This document shows, piece after piece, positions 1 to 10,513 of a stretch of DNA of 64,000 nucleotides. Each line of letters begins with the position of its first letter. The first letter of the stretch is position 1. Source of the stretch: Lepus europaeus. Taxonomy: Eukaryota; Chordata; Mammalia; Lagomorpha; Leporidae. The notes under the pieces were generated by a model. It made no database searches, was not told the origin of the DNA, and was given only the letters and a program-made list of their open reading frames with translations. The translations under genes and the position numbers were made by a program. Location: contig NC_084850.1 in assembly GCF_033115175.1 (NCBI RefSeq), positions 101,495,439 through 101,559,438 on the forward strand. Direction: 5' to 3'.

Positions 1-30
1 GAGAGCAAAGTGAAAACCTGCTTAGCACGG

Positions 31-48
31 TCGCCCTCTAGCGGCAGA
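31..48 (-). promoter_or_regulatory. CTCF-like motif upstream of promoter
   Basis: Read on the minus strand, the segment contains TGCCGCTAGAGGGCG, close to the consensus core for CTCF (CCASYAGRKGGCR). It lies about 35 bases before the CRE-like site of the promoter. The motif is seen; occupancy is inference. Confidence 0.4.
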
Positions 49-59
49 AACAGAATAGT

Positions 60-330
60 TACCATCATTTCGGCTCCCAACAGTGACGTCACTGGCGCGG
101 ACATCTTTTCTCTGCGCTTGCGCCGTGGCCCCGTCACCTTCGCGGCCCCATGTTGACTATTGGCGGACGCGGCCTCAAAGGCACTACTGAGCGTGCGCAG
201 AACCGGCCGCCGCTGCATTTTTATCGGCGGTGCTGGACTAGGTCTAGAAGCGGAAGTGCTTGTCTGGGCCAGTTCTTGTAACGGTCTTCTCAGCAGCGAG
301 CAGAAAAATCTGTTCTCGAGAAAGAGTGAG
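60..330 (+). promoter_or_regulatory. ZNF182: CpG-rich promoter and candidate exon 1 of ZNF182
   Basis: This is the only clearly CpG-rich, repeat-free stretch upstream of the coding exons. It holds a perfect CRE palindrome TGACGTCA (84-91), an NRF1-like TGCGCTTGCGCC (113-124), an inverted CCAAT box ATTGG (159-163), a second NRF1-like half GCGTGCGCAG (191-200) and an ETS core CGGAAGTG (251-258). There is no TATA box, as expected for a housekeeping KRAB-ZNF promoter. A donor-like site for exon 1 lies at 325/326 (AGA|GTGAGG); a better-matching alternative is at 730/731 (GAG|GTGAGG). An ATG at 150 would open a 43-codon upstream reading frame ending at 281 if transcription starts before it. In human the acrosomal gene SPACA5 diverges from just upstream of ZNF182 (from memory), so this may be a two-way promoter. 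The TSS and the exon end are not proven. Confidence 0.6.
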
Positions 331-1533
331 GTTGAAGGGGCAAGTCTTGGGGGCTGTGGGCTGAGTGATGGGGAGTTTTGTGGGTTGGGTGAACGGGGGT
401 GTGTGAGGGTCATTGATGTGGGGGTTTGAGGGTTGAGCAATTGGGGGCCCAAGAGGTTAGTGCATGAGAGTCTGGGGACCGTTGCTGGACAAAGTTATGG
501 CGCAAATCAGGAATGGGTAGGACTCATGGAGTTTTGACTTTCACACATTTTTCCAGCCCCGTGACCTGCACAAAGGGTCCACGCGCATCCCCGAGACCCC
601 TCTTTAGATGAGCCCCGCCTCTCCCTCTGCCCCTCTGCCCCTCTTCCCCGGGCTGAAGCCTGGATTAGGGGCGTCCTGTGAATGTTCCAGCTGAAGTCAA
701 TCCGATCCTGGGCCAGACGGCCCCAGTGAGGTGAGGAGAAGGAAGAAGAGGCACCTGACCACGGGCCTTGCCCAGAGTTTGGGGCCAGGAGGGGTGGGCG
801 GTGCCTGTTAGTAGGCGGTAGGGGGATAGCCTCATTGAGACGACAGTTTTAATGTTCCCTATTTTGGCGTCTAATAAGTAACACTTGAGTTATAGATTAA
901 TTAGAAAATGGAAGGGAACTGATTAAAATGTCCATTCTTAGACTTTAAAAAAAATGTGTATGGGGTATGCCTTTTAAAACATTTAGCATATCGTTTTAAA
1001 ATGGATTCTTGAGGTTTTATGACCTTTGAAGTTTAATTCAGCTTAATATTTTTCTATAATATTTTAAAACTTTTCGTTGAAATACATGGACAACAAAAGT
1101 ACATGGATGAGTGCATGGTTCCATGTAACATCTTTAAGAGCTGTATAACATTTTATTCCTTATGTTTCTTTATTAATCCCTCATTGTGGATCATACGGGA
1201 TCGTTTAAGTTTTTGCATTATTGAAATCAATGCTAGATGAGGGTGTTTACAGAGAAATTATACGTCGTGATAAATTATTAAAAGAAGTCACTAGAAGCAC
1301 AATTTCTGGGTTAGTACTATATACACAGTATGTATATCCTTGTGTTTTCAATATTCACACGAGGAAAAACAGTAATGAATTCACGGGTGGTTGTTAACAC
1401 CATGTGGTTGCCCAAACTTTCACAGAGCAGCCTCGTGGCCAGCTGGTGCGAGGGGGATTCTAGGCAGGTGATTCTAGGCACTGAAAGCCTGATGGGTCTA
1501 CTTATGTATTCTATTCTTCTTCACTTGTTTCAG
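331..1533. other. Intron 1, no recognised feature
   Basis: G-rich promoter-proximal sequence to about 830, then AT-rich sequence. I recognise no repeat and no convincing exon. Ends in a good pyrimidine tract and CAG at 1531-1533. Confidence 0.5.
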
Positions 1534-1577
1534 CTCAGCCTTCACACATCTCTGACTTCTCCCAAGAAGAGCAGGAA

Positions 1578-1592
1578 ATGGCGAAACCCCAG
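1578..1592 (+). CDS. ZNF182: ZNF182 coding exon 2 (start codon, MAKPQ)
   Basis: Exon 2 spans 1534-1592 with acceptor TTTCAG at 1528-1533 and donor CAG|GTAAGT at 1592/1593, both strong. The ATG at 1578 has a good Kozak context (G at -3, G at +4) and gives Met-Ala-Lys-Pro-Gln before the splice, phase 0. This short amino end before the KRAB box is typical of KRAB-ZNF genes and matches the shorter human ZNF182 isoform as I recall it. The frame stays open through the rest of the exon upstream of the ATG, so an amino-terminal extension from exon 1 cannot be excluded. No candidate for the longer human isoform's alternative first exon was found. Confidence 0.75.
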
Positions 1593-2489
1593 GTAAGTGT
1601 GTCGTCTTTCTGTTACTGTGGATGTGATGAGATACATAAGAATCAGTATGTGAAAGAGGAAATTATTTGTAATGAAGGATTAGGGTCAGGGAAAATGCAA
1701 TCAAGGCTAAGTTAGAGTATGAATGCATGGAGGACTTAAGATGTAATAGGGATTCAGGCCGTGTCCGGATAAACCCATCATAGGTAGCAAATGTTGGAAG
1801 TTGAAAATGCATTGAATATTCCTAACCTACTGCATGCTGCAGCTTAGCAACATAGCACACTGTAGAGCATTGGTGGTTTCCCTTTGCCCAGCATCACGAG
1901 AAAGGATCATACTGCATATTGGTATCCTGGGAAAAGAACCACATTCAAAAGTGAAAGTATGGTTTCTACTGAATGTATGTTACTTCTGCACTGCCATAAA
2001 GGTTAACAATTTTAAGTTGGACTGTTGTGAGTTGGGGACCATCTGATTAATGTTGAGCTGCTGGTTTCTCTGTGAACCTTCTGATAGCCAAGGGAAATGC
2101 AGCAAGTGCCTTGACTTAGTGTACTCATAAGGGGAGAGTCCAGCAAATTCTCTGGGGAGGTTAAGGTTTCCTGGAATTGCACTTCAAGGCTGTGTGTGGG
2201 GTCTTCAGGTGGCTGGTGGAATTGTTTTCAACCACAGCCTAGTGACAAATGCAAAACCTGGTTTCCTGCAGGTATATCCTACAGCATTCCTCAGTGAGCT
2301 GGAGACATCATGTTAAAATGTAATTTGGGAATGAAATCTCTTAGGGACCCTCCCTCCTGTCTTCCAAATAATTTTTTTGTCAAACTTTTCATTTTTACAT
2401 AATTTTCTCAGTTGGACTTTCAGTTCTCTTTTGGCCAACAGACAGTTCTGCAGATACCCACAGCATACCATCTTTTTTCTTTCCCTTCA
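1593..2489. other. Start of intron 2, no recognised feature
   Basis: AT-rich unique-looking sequence after the exon 2 donor. No repeat family or exon recognised. Confidence 0.45.
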
Positions 2490-3034
2490 AACGTTTTATT
2501 AAATTTACATACAGTAAAATTGATTTTGTTCTTGTGTTAGTAAGTATTAACACATGTAGATGGGTGTAACTAATCTACAGGGTAGTTTTACCACCCTAAA
2601 AACTCCTTATGGTACCGTTTTGCAATCATATCCTCCCACACCTGTAGCCCGAGGCAACCACAGATCGGTTCTGTGTTGCCATAGCTTTGTCTTTTCAAGA
2701 ATGTCATATAAGTGGGGTTTCTTTTAAAATCGAACTTTTCTGTTTGGGTTGATTGACTTACATGCAATTGTAAGAATAATACACAGAGATTCTGTATACC
2801 TTTTCCACAGTTTCCCCCAGTGATAACATCTTGCATAACTAGAGAAGAGTGTCACAGTCGGGATATTGGCATTGAGATGGCCAAGCACAGACTAACTGCA
2901 TCATCCCAAGGATCTCTCAGGTTGGCCTTTGATGGCCACATTCACTGTCTTTACTCTGTCCTGCCCATTGCTAGACTCCTAGAAACTACTAATCTGTTTA
3001 CCTTTTTGGGAAATTTTGTCATTTCAAGACTAAT
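2490..3034 (-). mobile_element. L1M 3' UTR fragment, antisense
   Basis: Antisense copy of an old mammalian L1 3' region: it carries the recognisable stretches 'aatttacatacagtaaaatt', 'gaatgtcatataagtgg' and 'gataacatcttgcataact' in their usual order. No open reading frame survives. Confidence 0.65.
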
Positions 3035-3365
3035 CTGGGGTGGGTGTTTGGTGGGACAGTTAAGACACTGCTCGGGATACCCACACCCCAAGTCCTTGTG
3101 CCTGTGTTCAAATCCTAGCTCGACTTTCCATCCAGCTTGCTGCTAATGCACACCCTGGGAGGCAGCAGATGACGGCTCAAGTAGCTGGGTCCCTGCCATC
3201 CGTGTGGGAGACCCACATTGAGTTCTGTGCTCCTGACTTTGGCCTGGTCCAGCTCTGGCTATTATGGGTATTCAGGGAGTCAACCAGTAGATAGAAGATC
3301 TCTGTCTCTCCCTCTCTTCTTTTCCTCCATTCAAAGAAATAAAAATTAATAAAAATTTTAAAGAA
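3035..3365 (+). mobile_element. CSINE, old subfamily
   Basis: Diverged C-repeat running from a GGTGGGTG-type head through 'gatccagct'-like and CT-rich parts to an AATAAAAATT tail. The CT tract is short. Confidence 0.7.
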
Positions 3366-3502
3366 AGTAATCTCAATGGATTCATACAGCATGTAGCTTT
3401 TAGATTCTGGATTCTTTTTTTTTTTCTATTCTGCACAGTTCCCTGGAGATTAAACCCAGTTGTGTATGATAACAGGTTGTTCTTTTAAAAACAAAACAAA
3501 AA

Positions 3503-3803
3503 GATTGGGGTGGCACCGTGGCACAGCAGGTAAAGCTGCCATCTGCAGCACAGGCATCCCATATGGGTGCTGGTTCGAGTCCTGATTGTTCTACTTCTGA
3601 TCCAGCTCCCTGCTAATGTGCCTGGGAAAGCAGCAGAGGATGGCCCAAGTGCTTGGACCCCTGCACCCACCTGGGAGACTTGAAAGAAGCTCCTGGCTTT
3701 GGCATGGCCGTTGCGGCCATTTAGTGAGTGAACCAGCAGATGGAAGATCGATACCCCCCTCCCCCAATTCTGGCTTACAGCAAATAAAATAAATCTTTAA
3801 AAT
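3503..3803 (+). mobile_element. CSINE
   Basis: Full-length copy from 'ggggtggcaccgtggcacag' to the tail 'aaataaaataaatctttaaa'. Abuts the next, opposite copy tail to tail. Confidence 0.85.
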
Positions 3804-4107
3804 AAATTTATTTATTTGAAAGGCAGAGCGACAGGGAGAGACAGAGGGATTTTCCATCTCTGATTCACTCCCCAAATGGCTACAATTGCCAGGTCTGAGT
3901 CAGGCCAAAACCATGAACTTGGAACTCCATTCAGGTCTCCCACATGGGTGGCCGGGGTATAAGCACTTGGGCCTTCTTCTTCAGGTTTTCCATGCACATT
4001 AGCAGGGAGCTGGATCAGAAGTGGAGTAGCTAGGACTTGAACCAGTGCTCATGGGATGCTGGTGTTGCAGGTGGTAAGTTAACTCACTGCACCACAACAC
4101 AGGCCCC
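3804..4107 (-). mobile_element. CSINE, tail-to-tail with preceding copy
   Basis: Opposite orientation, from 'taaatttatttatttgaaag' to 'caacacaggcccc'. Together with 3503-3803 it forms a nearly spacer-free inverted repeat. Confidence 0.85.
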
Positions 4108-4235
4108 AGAAAATCCAAAATTTGAAACACTCTGAAATCCAAAACTTCTTGCGTGGAGTGGTGGCATTTGTGAGTTGAAAAAAAAAAATTCCAGGTTTTG
4201 AATTTTCAGATTGGGGTACTCAACCTGTAGTGAGT
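4108..4235. mobile_element. MER2-like Tigger DNA transposon fragment
   Basis: Contains 'gaaatccaaaact' and ends 'gggtactcaacctg', the inverted terminal repeat of the MER2 family (complement of caggttgag). Confidence 0.6.
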
Positions 4236-4264
4236 TTTGAGATTTCTTTTATATATTCTTTTCT

Positions 4265-4580
4265 TTTAAGATTGATTGATTGATTTGAAAGTCGAAGTTA
4301 CACAGACAGAGAAGGAGAGGCAGAGAGAGGTCTCCCATCTGATGGTTCACTCCCCAATTGGCTACAACAGTTGGAGCTGCACGAATCTGAAGCCAGGAGC
4401 TTCTTTCGGGTCTCCCACAGGGGTGCAGGGACCCAAGGACTTGGGCCATCTTCCACTGCTTTCCCAGGCCATAGCAGAGAGCTGGATCAGAAGTGGAGCA
4501 GCCGGGACTCGAACTGGCACACTTATGGGATGCCTGCACTGCAGGCAGCGGCTTTACCCGCTACGCCACAGCGCTGGCCC
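4265..4580 (-). mobile_element. CSINE with target duplication
   Basis: Flanked by tatatattctt / tatatgttctt. Complete, ending 'cacagcgctggcccc'. Confidence 0.85.
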
Positions 4581-5036
4581 CTATATGTTCTTAATACAAG
4601 TCCTTTTCGGATACATGATTTGTAAATATTTTCTCCAAATATTTTATCTGTCCTTTTTTTCCTCTTAACAGTGTTGTTTACATCAGAGCAAGAATTTTTA
4701 ATTTTTAAATGTCCTATTTATAAATCATTTACTTATGGACTCGTGCTTTTGGTGTCATGTCTAAGAACTCTGCCTCATCACCCTAGGCCATGAAGATTTT
4801 TTTATTCCGTAATTTTTATAGTTTCAAGTTTTACGTTTAGATCTGTGATCCATTTTGCATTAATTTTTATATAAGGTGTGAGGATTAGGTCAGGATTTGC
4901 CATTTTGCATATAGATTTCTAATTGTTCTAATTGTTGAAAGGCCCATGTTTCTTCTGTTGAACTGCTTTTGTAACTTCATAAAAAATCAGTTGGCCGTAT
5001 TTGTGGGGGCTGTTTTTGGACCCTGGCTTGTTTGTT
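4581..5036 (-). mobile_element. L1M 3' UTR fragment, antisense
   Basis: Carries 'gtgcttttggtgtcatgtct', 'ttacgtttagatctgtgatc' and 'tgaaaggcccatgtttc', landmarks of old L1 3' ends in reverse. Continues after the next SINE. Confidence 0.7.
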
Positions 5037-5391
5037 TGTTTTAGATTTATTTATTTATATGAAAGGCAGAATGACAAGAGACGGCAGTGACAGATCTTTC
5101 ATCTGTTGGTTCACATCCCAAATACCCGCAATAGCTAGGGCTGGGCCAAGCTGAAGCCAGGAGCCTGGAACTCCATCTGCATCGTCCATGTGAATGGCAC
5201 GGACCCAAGTACTTGAGCCATCATCTGCTGTTTCCCAGGGTGCACATTAGTAGAAACCTGAAGTCAGAAAAGCAGAGCTGGGACTTGAACCCAGGCACTC
5301 CAGTATAGGATGTGGGTTGATTCACATTCAATTGTAAAAAGAATATGTCCCAAGTGGCCTCTTAACTGCTGTGTCAAATGACTGCCCCTGT
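5037..5391 (-). mobile_element. CSINE, diverged
   Basis: Starts 'tagatttatttatttatatg', ends 'gactgcccc'. Carries an extra 40-base AT segment near its head (about 5320-5360). Confidence 0.75.
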
Positions 5392-5645
5392 TTTTTTTTA
5401 ATGAATATTGACAAATCATAATTGTATATATTTATGTATTACAAAGTGATGCTATGATGTATGTGTACTATCTAGAGTGGTTAGGCCATGCTAATTGGCA
5501 TACCCATCACCTCAAATACTTACCATTCATTCCTCCTGTCTTACAGGAACTTAATATCCTTTGACCAACATCCCCACATTTTCCAAACAACCCCCCCCCC
5601 CATCTCCAGCCTCTGGTGATCACACCATTCTAATCTCTCACTTCT
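5392..5645 (-). mobile_element. L1M 3' UTR fragment, antisense
   Basis: 'gctaattggcatacccatca' followed by the C-rich run and 'tctggtgatcacaccattct' is diagnostic of primate/lagomorph-shared L1M 3' ends. It continues at 6033-6059 and 6363-6570. Confidence 0.7.
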
Positions 5646-6015
5646 TTTTTTTTTTAATATATATTTTTTATTTTTTATTTTTTTATTTTTGACAGGCAGA
5701 GTGGACAGTGAGAGAGAGACAGAGAGAAAGGTTTTCCTTTTGCCGTTGGTTCACCCTCCAATGGCCGCCGCGGCTGGCGCGCTGCGGCCGGTGCACCGCG
5801 CTGATCCGATGGCAGGAGCCAGGTGCTTCTCCTGGTCTCCCATGGGGTGCAGGGCCCAAGCACTTGGGCCATCCTCCACTGCAGTCCCTGGCCACAGCAG
5901 AGAGCTGGCCTGGAAGAGGGGCAACCGGGACAGGATCGGTGCCCCGACTGGGACTAGAACCCGGTGTGCCGGCGCCGCAAGGCGGAGGATTAGCCTAGTG
6001 AGCCGCGGTGCCGGC
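5646..6015 (-). mobile_element. Young CSINE with 17-bp target duplication
   Basis: Young-subfamily features: 'gacaggcagagtggacagtg', 'atggccgccgcggctggcg', 'tgtgccggcgccgcaaggcg', and a long T run at its left. Perfect duplication tctaatctctcacttct at 5629-5645 and 6016-6032. Confidence 0.95.
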
Positions 6016-6059
6016 TCTAATCTCTCACTTCTATGAGTTCAGTTGACCCCCTATTTTAT

Positions 6060-6362
6060 TTTTATTAAAAATTAAATTATTAGAGAATGAGAGAGCAAGA
6101 TAGTGAGAGAGGCAAGGAGGGGGGGATACAGCCATCTCCAGCATTGGGGTAAAGGGAGGGACAAAGTTGGAAGCTGGGAACCCAGGCCAGGTCTCCCGTG
6201 TTGGTGCCAATAACCCCACCACCTGAGCCATCACTGCGGCCTCCCAGGGTATGCATTGGCAGGAAGCTGGAATCAGGAGTTGGGGCCAGATAGGCGACCT
6301 AGGCAGTCTGACGTGGGCTGCAGGTGCCCTAACTGCATCTTGATTGCTAGGGTAAATGCCCA
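6060..6362 (-). mobile_element. CSINE, old subfamily
   Basis: Variant with 'cctcccagggtatgcattgg' instead of the usual cctgggaaagcag segment. Flanked by cccctattttatttt / actcctattttatttt. Confidence 0.75.
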
Positions 6363-6570
6363 CTCCTATTTTATTTTTCTACTTCTCTTTTTTTAGCAAT
6401 TAAAAGCATCTGCATTTTTATGGGGGACAATACAGTATTTCAACACATGTATACAGTGTAAACTGACCAAATTAGACAATTAGCTTTCTATTTCTTTGTC
6501 TTTTCTTTATGTTTGTAACCCTATATGGATTTCTAATTCTTCTAGCTGCTGTTTTCTGGTTCTTCTGGTA

Positions 6571-6735
6571 TTAAGAGGAGCCAGGAACTCCATCCGAGTC
6601 TCCCATGTGGGTGCAGCAGGTGCATTAGCCAGGAGCTGGATTGGAAGCCGAGCAGCTGGGAATCAAACTGGCTCCCATAGGGATGCCAGCGCTGCAGGTG
6701 GCAGCTTTACATGCTATGCCATAGCACTGGCCCCT
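6571..6735 (-). mobile_element. CSINE, 3'-truncated
   Basis: Only the tRNA-like half is present ('agccaggaactccatc' to 'catagcactggcccc'). Confidence 0.75.
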
Positions 6736-6846
6736 AAATTAAAAATTTTATAAAGGAAAATACCACTGACTGGGTGGCTTAAACAGCAGAAGTTTATTTT
6801 CTCACAGTTCTGGAAGCTTGAAGTCACAAGATCAAAGCACCAGCAG
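6736..6846 (-). mobile_element. MaLR LTR, antisense, first part
   Basis: 'ccactgactgggtggcttaa' and 'tttctcacagttctggaagc' are the reverse 3' part of MST/MLT1-type LTRs. Interrupted by the following SINE; resumes at 7329. Confidence 0.65.
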
Positions 6847-7328
6847 AGGGGCTGGTGCTGTGGCATAGCAGGTAAAGCCACTGCCTGCAGTGCAGGCATC
6901 CCACATGGGCGCTGGTTCTAGTCCTGGCTGTTCCACTTCCGATCCAGCTCTCTGCTGTGGCCTGGGAAAGCAGTAGAAGGTGGCCCAAGTCCTTGAGCCC
7001 CTGTACCTGCGTGGGAGACCCAGAAGAAGCTCCTGGCTTCAGATAGGCGCAGCTCCAGCCGTTGCGGCCAATTGGTGAGTGAACCAGCGGATGGAAGACA
7101 TCTCTCCCTCTCTCTCCCTCCCTCTCCCTCCCTCTCCCTCCCTCTCCCTCCCTCTCTCTCTCTCCCTCTCTCTCTCTCCCTCTCTCTCTCTCCCTCTCTC
7201 TCCCTCCCTCCCTCTCTCTCCCTCCCTCTCTCTCCCTCTGCCTCTCTCTCTGCCTCTCTCTCTGCCTCTCCTTCTCTCTCTGTGTAACTCTGATTTTCAA
7301 GTAAATAAATAAATCTTAAAAAAAAAAA
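6847..7328 (+). mobile_element. CSINE with expanded CT tract
   Basis: Complete copy inserted in the MaLR LTR, with host sequence 'caaagcaccagcag' / 'caaagtgccagcag' on both sides as target duplication. Its internal CT tract has grown to about 180 bases (7104-7283), which makes this copy nearly 500 bases. Confidence 0.9.
7104..7283. repeat. (CT)n/(CCCTCT)n microsatellite inside CSINE
   Basis: Pure pyrimidine CTCTCC variants arising from the SINE's own CT tract. It encodes spurious Ser/Pro/Leu or Arg/Glu frames on both strands. Confidence 0.95.
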
Positions 7329-7609
7329 GCAAAACAAAGTGCCAGCAGGGTGGTTTCTGGTGAGACCTTTCTTTCTGGCTTGTTGGTGGCTGCCTTCTTG
7401 CTTTGTCCTTACATGGCCTTTCCTCTGTGCACACATGTGGGACAAAGAGGGAACTTTGATATCTCTTCCTCTTCTTACAAGAGGACATTAAACCTGAATT
7501 ACTTTGTTAAAGGATCTCTCTCCAAATGCAATCACCGTGGAGATCAAGGCTTTAACATATGAATTAGGGGGCATAATTTGGTCTGTAAGGATGTGTTTTG
7601 TTAGATGTA
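7329..7609 (-). mobile_element. MaLR LTR, antisense, second part
   Basis: Continuation of 6736-6846: 'gccagcagggtggtttctgg', 'tgtccttacatggcc', 'catatgaattagggggcata'. Confidence 0.65.
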
Positions 7610-7621
7610 CATGTGCTTCAT

Positions 7622-7943
7622 TTTTAAAAGATTTTATTTATTTGAGAGGCAGAGTTACAGACAGAAGGAGAGACAGAGACAAACGCCTTCCATCTTCTGG
7701 TTCACTCCCCAAATAGCTGCAGTGGCCAGAGCTGGGTCAATCTAAAGCCAGGAGCCAGGAGCTTCCTCTAGGTGTCCCACACGGGTGCAGGGGCCCAAGC
7801 ACTTGGCCATCTTGTGCTGCTTTCCCAGGACATAAGCAGAGGGCTGGATTGGAAGAGGAGCATCCAGGACACGAACCAGTACCCATATGGGTTGCTGGTG
7901 CCTTAGACAGAGGATTAGCCCACTGAGCCACCTCACCAGCCCT
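7622..7943 (-). mobile_element. CSINE with target duplication
   Basis: Flanked by gtgcttcattt on both sides. Ends 'cctcaccagcccta'. Confidence 0.85.
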
Positions 7944-7949
7944 ACGTGC

Positions 7950-8940
7950 TTCATTTATAAGGCTGTTATGAGTGGTTTTGTTTTCAAAATGTAAGTTTCC
8001 AGTATTCATTGCCAGTATATGAGAATATTGCTAAGTTCACATATTAGTCATGGAGCTTATTTTGTAGATTCCTTGGGATTTTCTGTATAAACCAATTATA
8101 TTGTTAATGAATTGACACAGATTTTTTCCTTTCCAATCAATATGCCTGTCTGCTTTCTTTATTATTACATTGGCAAATGTTTCCATTAGAATGTTGAGCC
8201 TTTAGAATGGTGAGAGCCTTGTTTTGGTTCTTAGGGGCTTAAATATCCAGACTTTCACCTTTCAGTTTGATGTTCTCTCTAGATATTTTGTAGATGCTGT
8301 TCTAGGTTCAGAAATTTCTCATCTTTTTCTAGTTTCCTGAGAATTTTTATCATGAACAACTGTTGAATTTGTCAAATGCCTTTTTTTTTGTATTAGCTGA
8401 TAGGCTCAAATGGTAATTCTCTAAACTTGGTAGATTACATTGATTGAATTTCAAGTATAGGAATAGCCTTGCATTCCTGAAGTTAATCCTTTACTTGGTT
8501 ATGGTGTATTGTTCTTTTGATATGTTTGTTGATTTGATTTGCTAATATTTTGGTGAGGACATTTGCTGTATTTATGAGGCATATGTCTTTAGTTTGCTTG
8601 TACTGCCTTTCATGTGTGGTTTTAGTATTCAGGTAATGGTTCATAAAATGAGTTTGAAAGTATTTCTTCTATCTTTTGGGTGATAGTGTGTAGAATTGGT
8701 ATCATTTCTTCACTATCCTGTGCCTTCAGTTTTCTTTTTGGAGGAGGCTTTTGTCTCAACATTCAATTTCTTTCTTAGTTCTAGAACTATTCACGTTATG
8801 TCTTTCATCTTGGGTGAGTTTGGGCAATTTGTAATTTTTGAAGGATTGATCCAGTTCATCTAAGTTGTTGAATTTATGTATGCAAAATTGTTTGCAGCAT
8901 TCCATTATTGTTATTTTACTGTGTATAGTTTCATTTCTTT
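7950..8940 (-). mobile_element. L1M ORF2 remnant, antisense
   Basis: Antisense LINE reverse-transcriptase region with familiar stretches ('ggtgaggacatttgctgtat', 'ggttcataaaatgag', 'gatccagttcatctaagttg'). Many stops; not coding. Continues at 9267-9418. Confidence 0.7.
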
Positions 8941-9266
8941 TTTTTTTAAAGATTTATTTATTTAGTTGAAAGAATTACAGAGAGAAGGAGAGGCAGAGAG
9001 AGAGAGGTCTTCCACCCACTAGTTCACTCCCCAATTAACCGCAATGGCCGGTGCTGTGCTGATCTGAAGCTGGGAGCCAGGAACTTCCTCCAGGTCTTTC
9101 CACACCGGTACAGGGGCCCAAGGACTTGGGCCACCTTCTACTGCTTTCCCAGGCCATAGCAAAGAGCTGGATCGGAAGTGGAGCAGCCGGGACTTGAACC
9201 AGCACCCATATGGGATGCCGGCACTGGAGGCAGCAGCTTTACCTGCTGCATCACAGCACCGGCCCC
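8941..9266 (-). mobile_element. CSINE with target duplication
   Basis: Inserted in the L1M remnant. The duplication agtttcatttct lies at 8929-8940 and 9267-9278. Confidence 0.92.
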
Positions 9267-9418
9267 AGTTTCATTTCTGATGTTGGTAACTTGTGTCTTC
9301 TCTTTCTATTCCCTGTGTCAGTATTGCTAAGGGTTTATCGATATTACTACCTTTTTCAAATAACCAACTTTGGGTTTCATTGATTTTTATTTTTATTTTT
9401 TGAATTTCATTGATTTCT
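9267..9418 (-). mobile_element. L1M ORF2 remnant continued, antisense
   Basis: 'aaccaactttgggtttcatt' continues the interrupted LINE. Confidence 0.65.
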
Positions 9419-10083
9419 TTTTGAGATTTATTTATTTGAAAGGCAAAGTTAGGGGCCGGAGCTGTGATGTAGCCAGTAAAGCCGCCACCTGCAGTGCCGG
9501 CATCCCATATGGGCGCCAGTTCGAGTCCTGACTGCTCCACTTCCAATCCAGCTCTCTGCCCAGCTCTCTGCTGTGGCTTGGGAAAGCAGTAGAAGATGGC
9601 CCAAGTGCTTGGGCCCCTGCACGCATGTGGGAGACCCGGAAGAAGCTCCTGGCTCCTGGCTTCAGATCGGCGCAGCTTTGGCCATTGCAGCCATCTGGGG
9701 AGTGAACCAGTGGATGAAAGACCTCTCTCGCTCTCTCTCTCTGCCTCTCTGTAACTCTGCCTTCAAATAAATAAAGAAATCTTTTTTTTTTAAAGGCAAA
9801 GTTAAATGGAGCGATAGAAAGAGATCTTCCAGCCATGGGTTAACCCCCAAATGGCCTCAGTGGCTGGGGCTGGGCCAGGCAGAAGCCAGGAGTCTCGAAC
9901 TTCATCTGGGTCTCCCACGTATCTGCAGGGGCCAGGGGCACTTGGGCCATCCTCCACTGCTTTCCCGGGCACATTAGCAAGGAGCTGGATCGGAAATGGA
10001 GCAGCCTAGGCTTGAACGGCACTCATGTGGGATGCTGGCATCCCTGGTGGTGGCTTAACCTACTGTACTACAATGCTGGCCCC
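9419..10083 (-). mobile_element. CSINE split by a younger CSINE
   Basis: Host copy made of 9419-9451 (tail side) and 9805-10083 (body and head). It was cut by the + strand insertion at 9452-9793. Confidence 0.9.
9452..9793 (+). mobile_element. CSINE nested in CSINE
   Basis: Complete + copy with perfect 11-bp duplication aggcaaagtta at 9441-9451 and 9794-9804, proving secondary insertion. Confidence 0.95.
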
Positions 10084-10112
10084 AAACTCTGGTGCTCATT
10101 GACTTCTATTTT

Positions 10113-10440
10113 TTTTAAAGATTTGCTTATTTATTTGAAAGAGTTACACAGAGAGAGAAGGAGAGCGGAGAGAGAGGTCTTCCATCAGCTGGTTCACTCT
10201 CCAATTGGCTACAACGGCCAGAGCTGCACTGATCCGAAGTCGGGAGCTAGAAGCTTCTTCCGGGTCTCCCACGTGGGTACAGAGGCCCAAGCACTTGGGT
10301 CCTCTTCCACTGCCTTCCCAGGCCTTAAGCAGAGAGCTGGATCAGAAGAGGAGCAGATGGGAGGCAAAATGTGGCCCATAGGAGATGCTGGTGCCCCAGG
10401 CGGAAGCTTAGTCCCCTATGCTATGGTGCTGGCTCCCCCG
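10113..10440 (-). mobile_element. CSINE
   Basis: From 'ttttaaagatttgcttattt' to 'atggtgctggctccc'. A 10-base change near the head ('gggaggcaaaatg') replaces the usual gggactagaac. Confidence 0.8.
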
Positions 10441-10513
10441 CCTTGTGTTTTAGTTGTCTTATGTTTTACATCTACATATGTTGAAACCCCTACTAGACAA
10501 TGTTACAATTTTC

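Noticed and set aside
160..429. 89-codon frame over the promoter
   Set aside because: GC-rich CpG region without a proper ATG start or domain; overlaps transcription-factor motifs.
6824..7445. Arg/Glu-rich frames of 158-175 codons
   Set aside because: Encoded by the CT/GA microsatellite of a CSINE.
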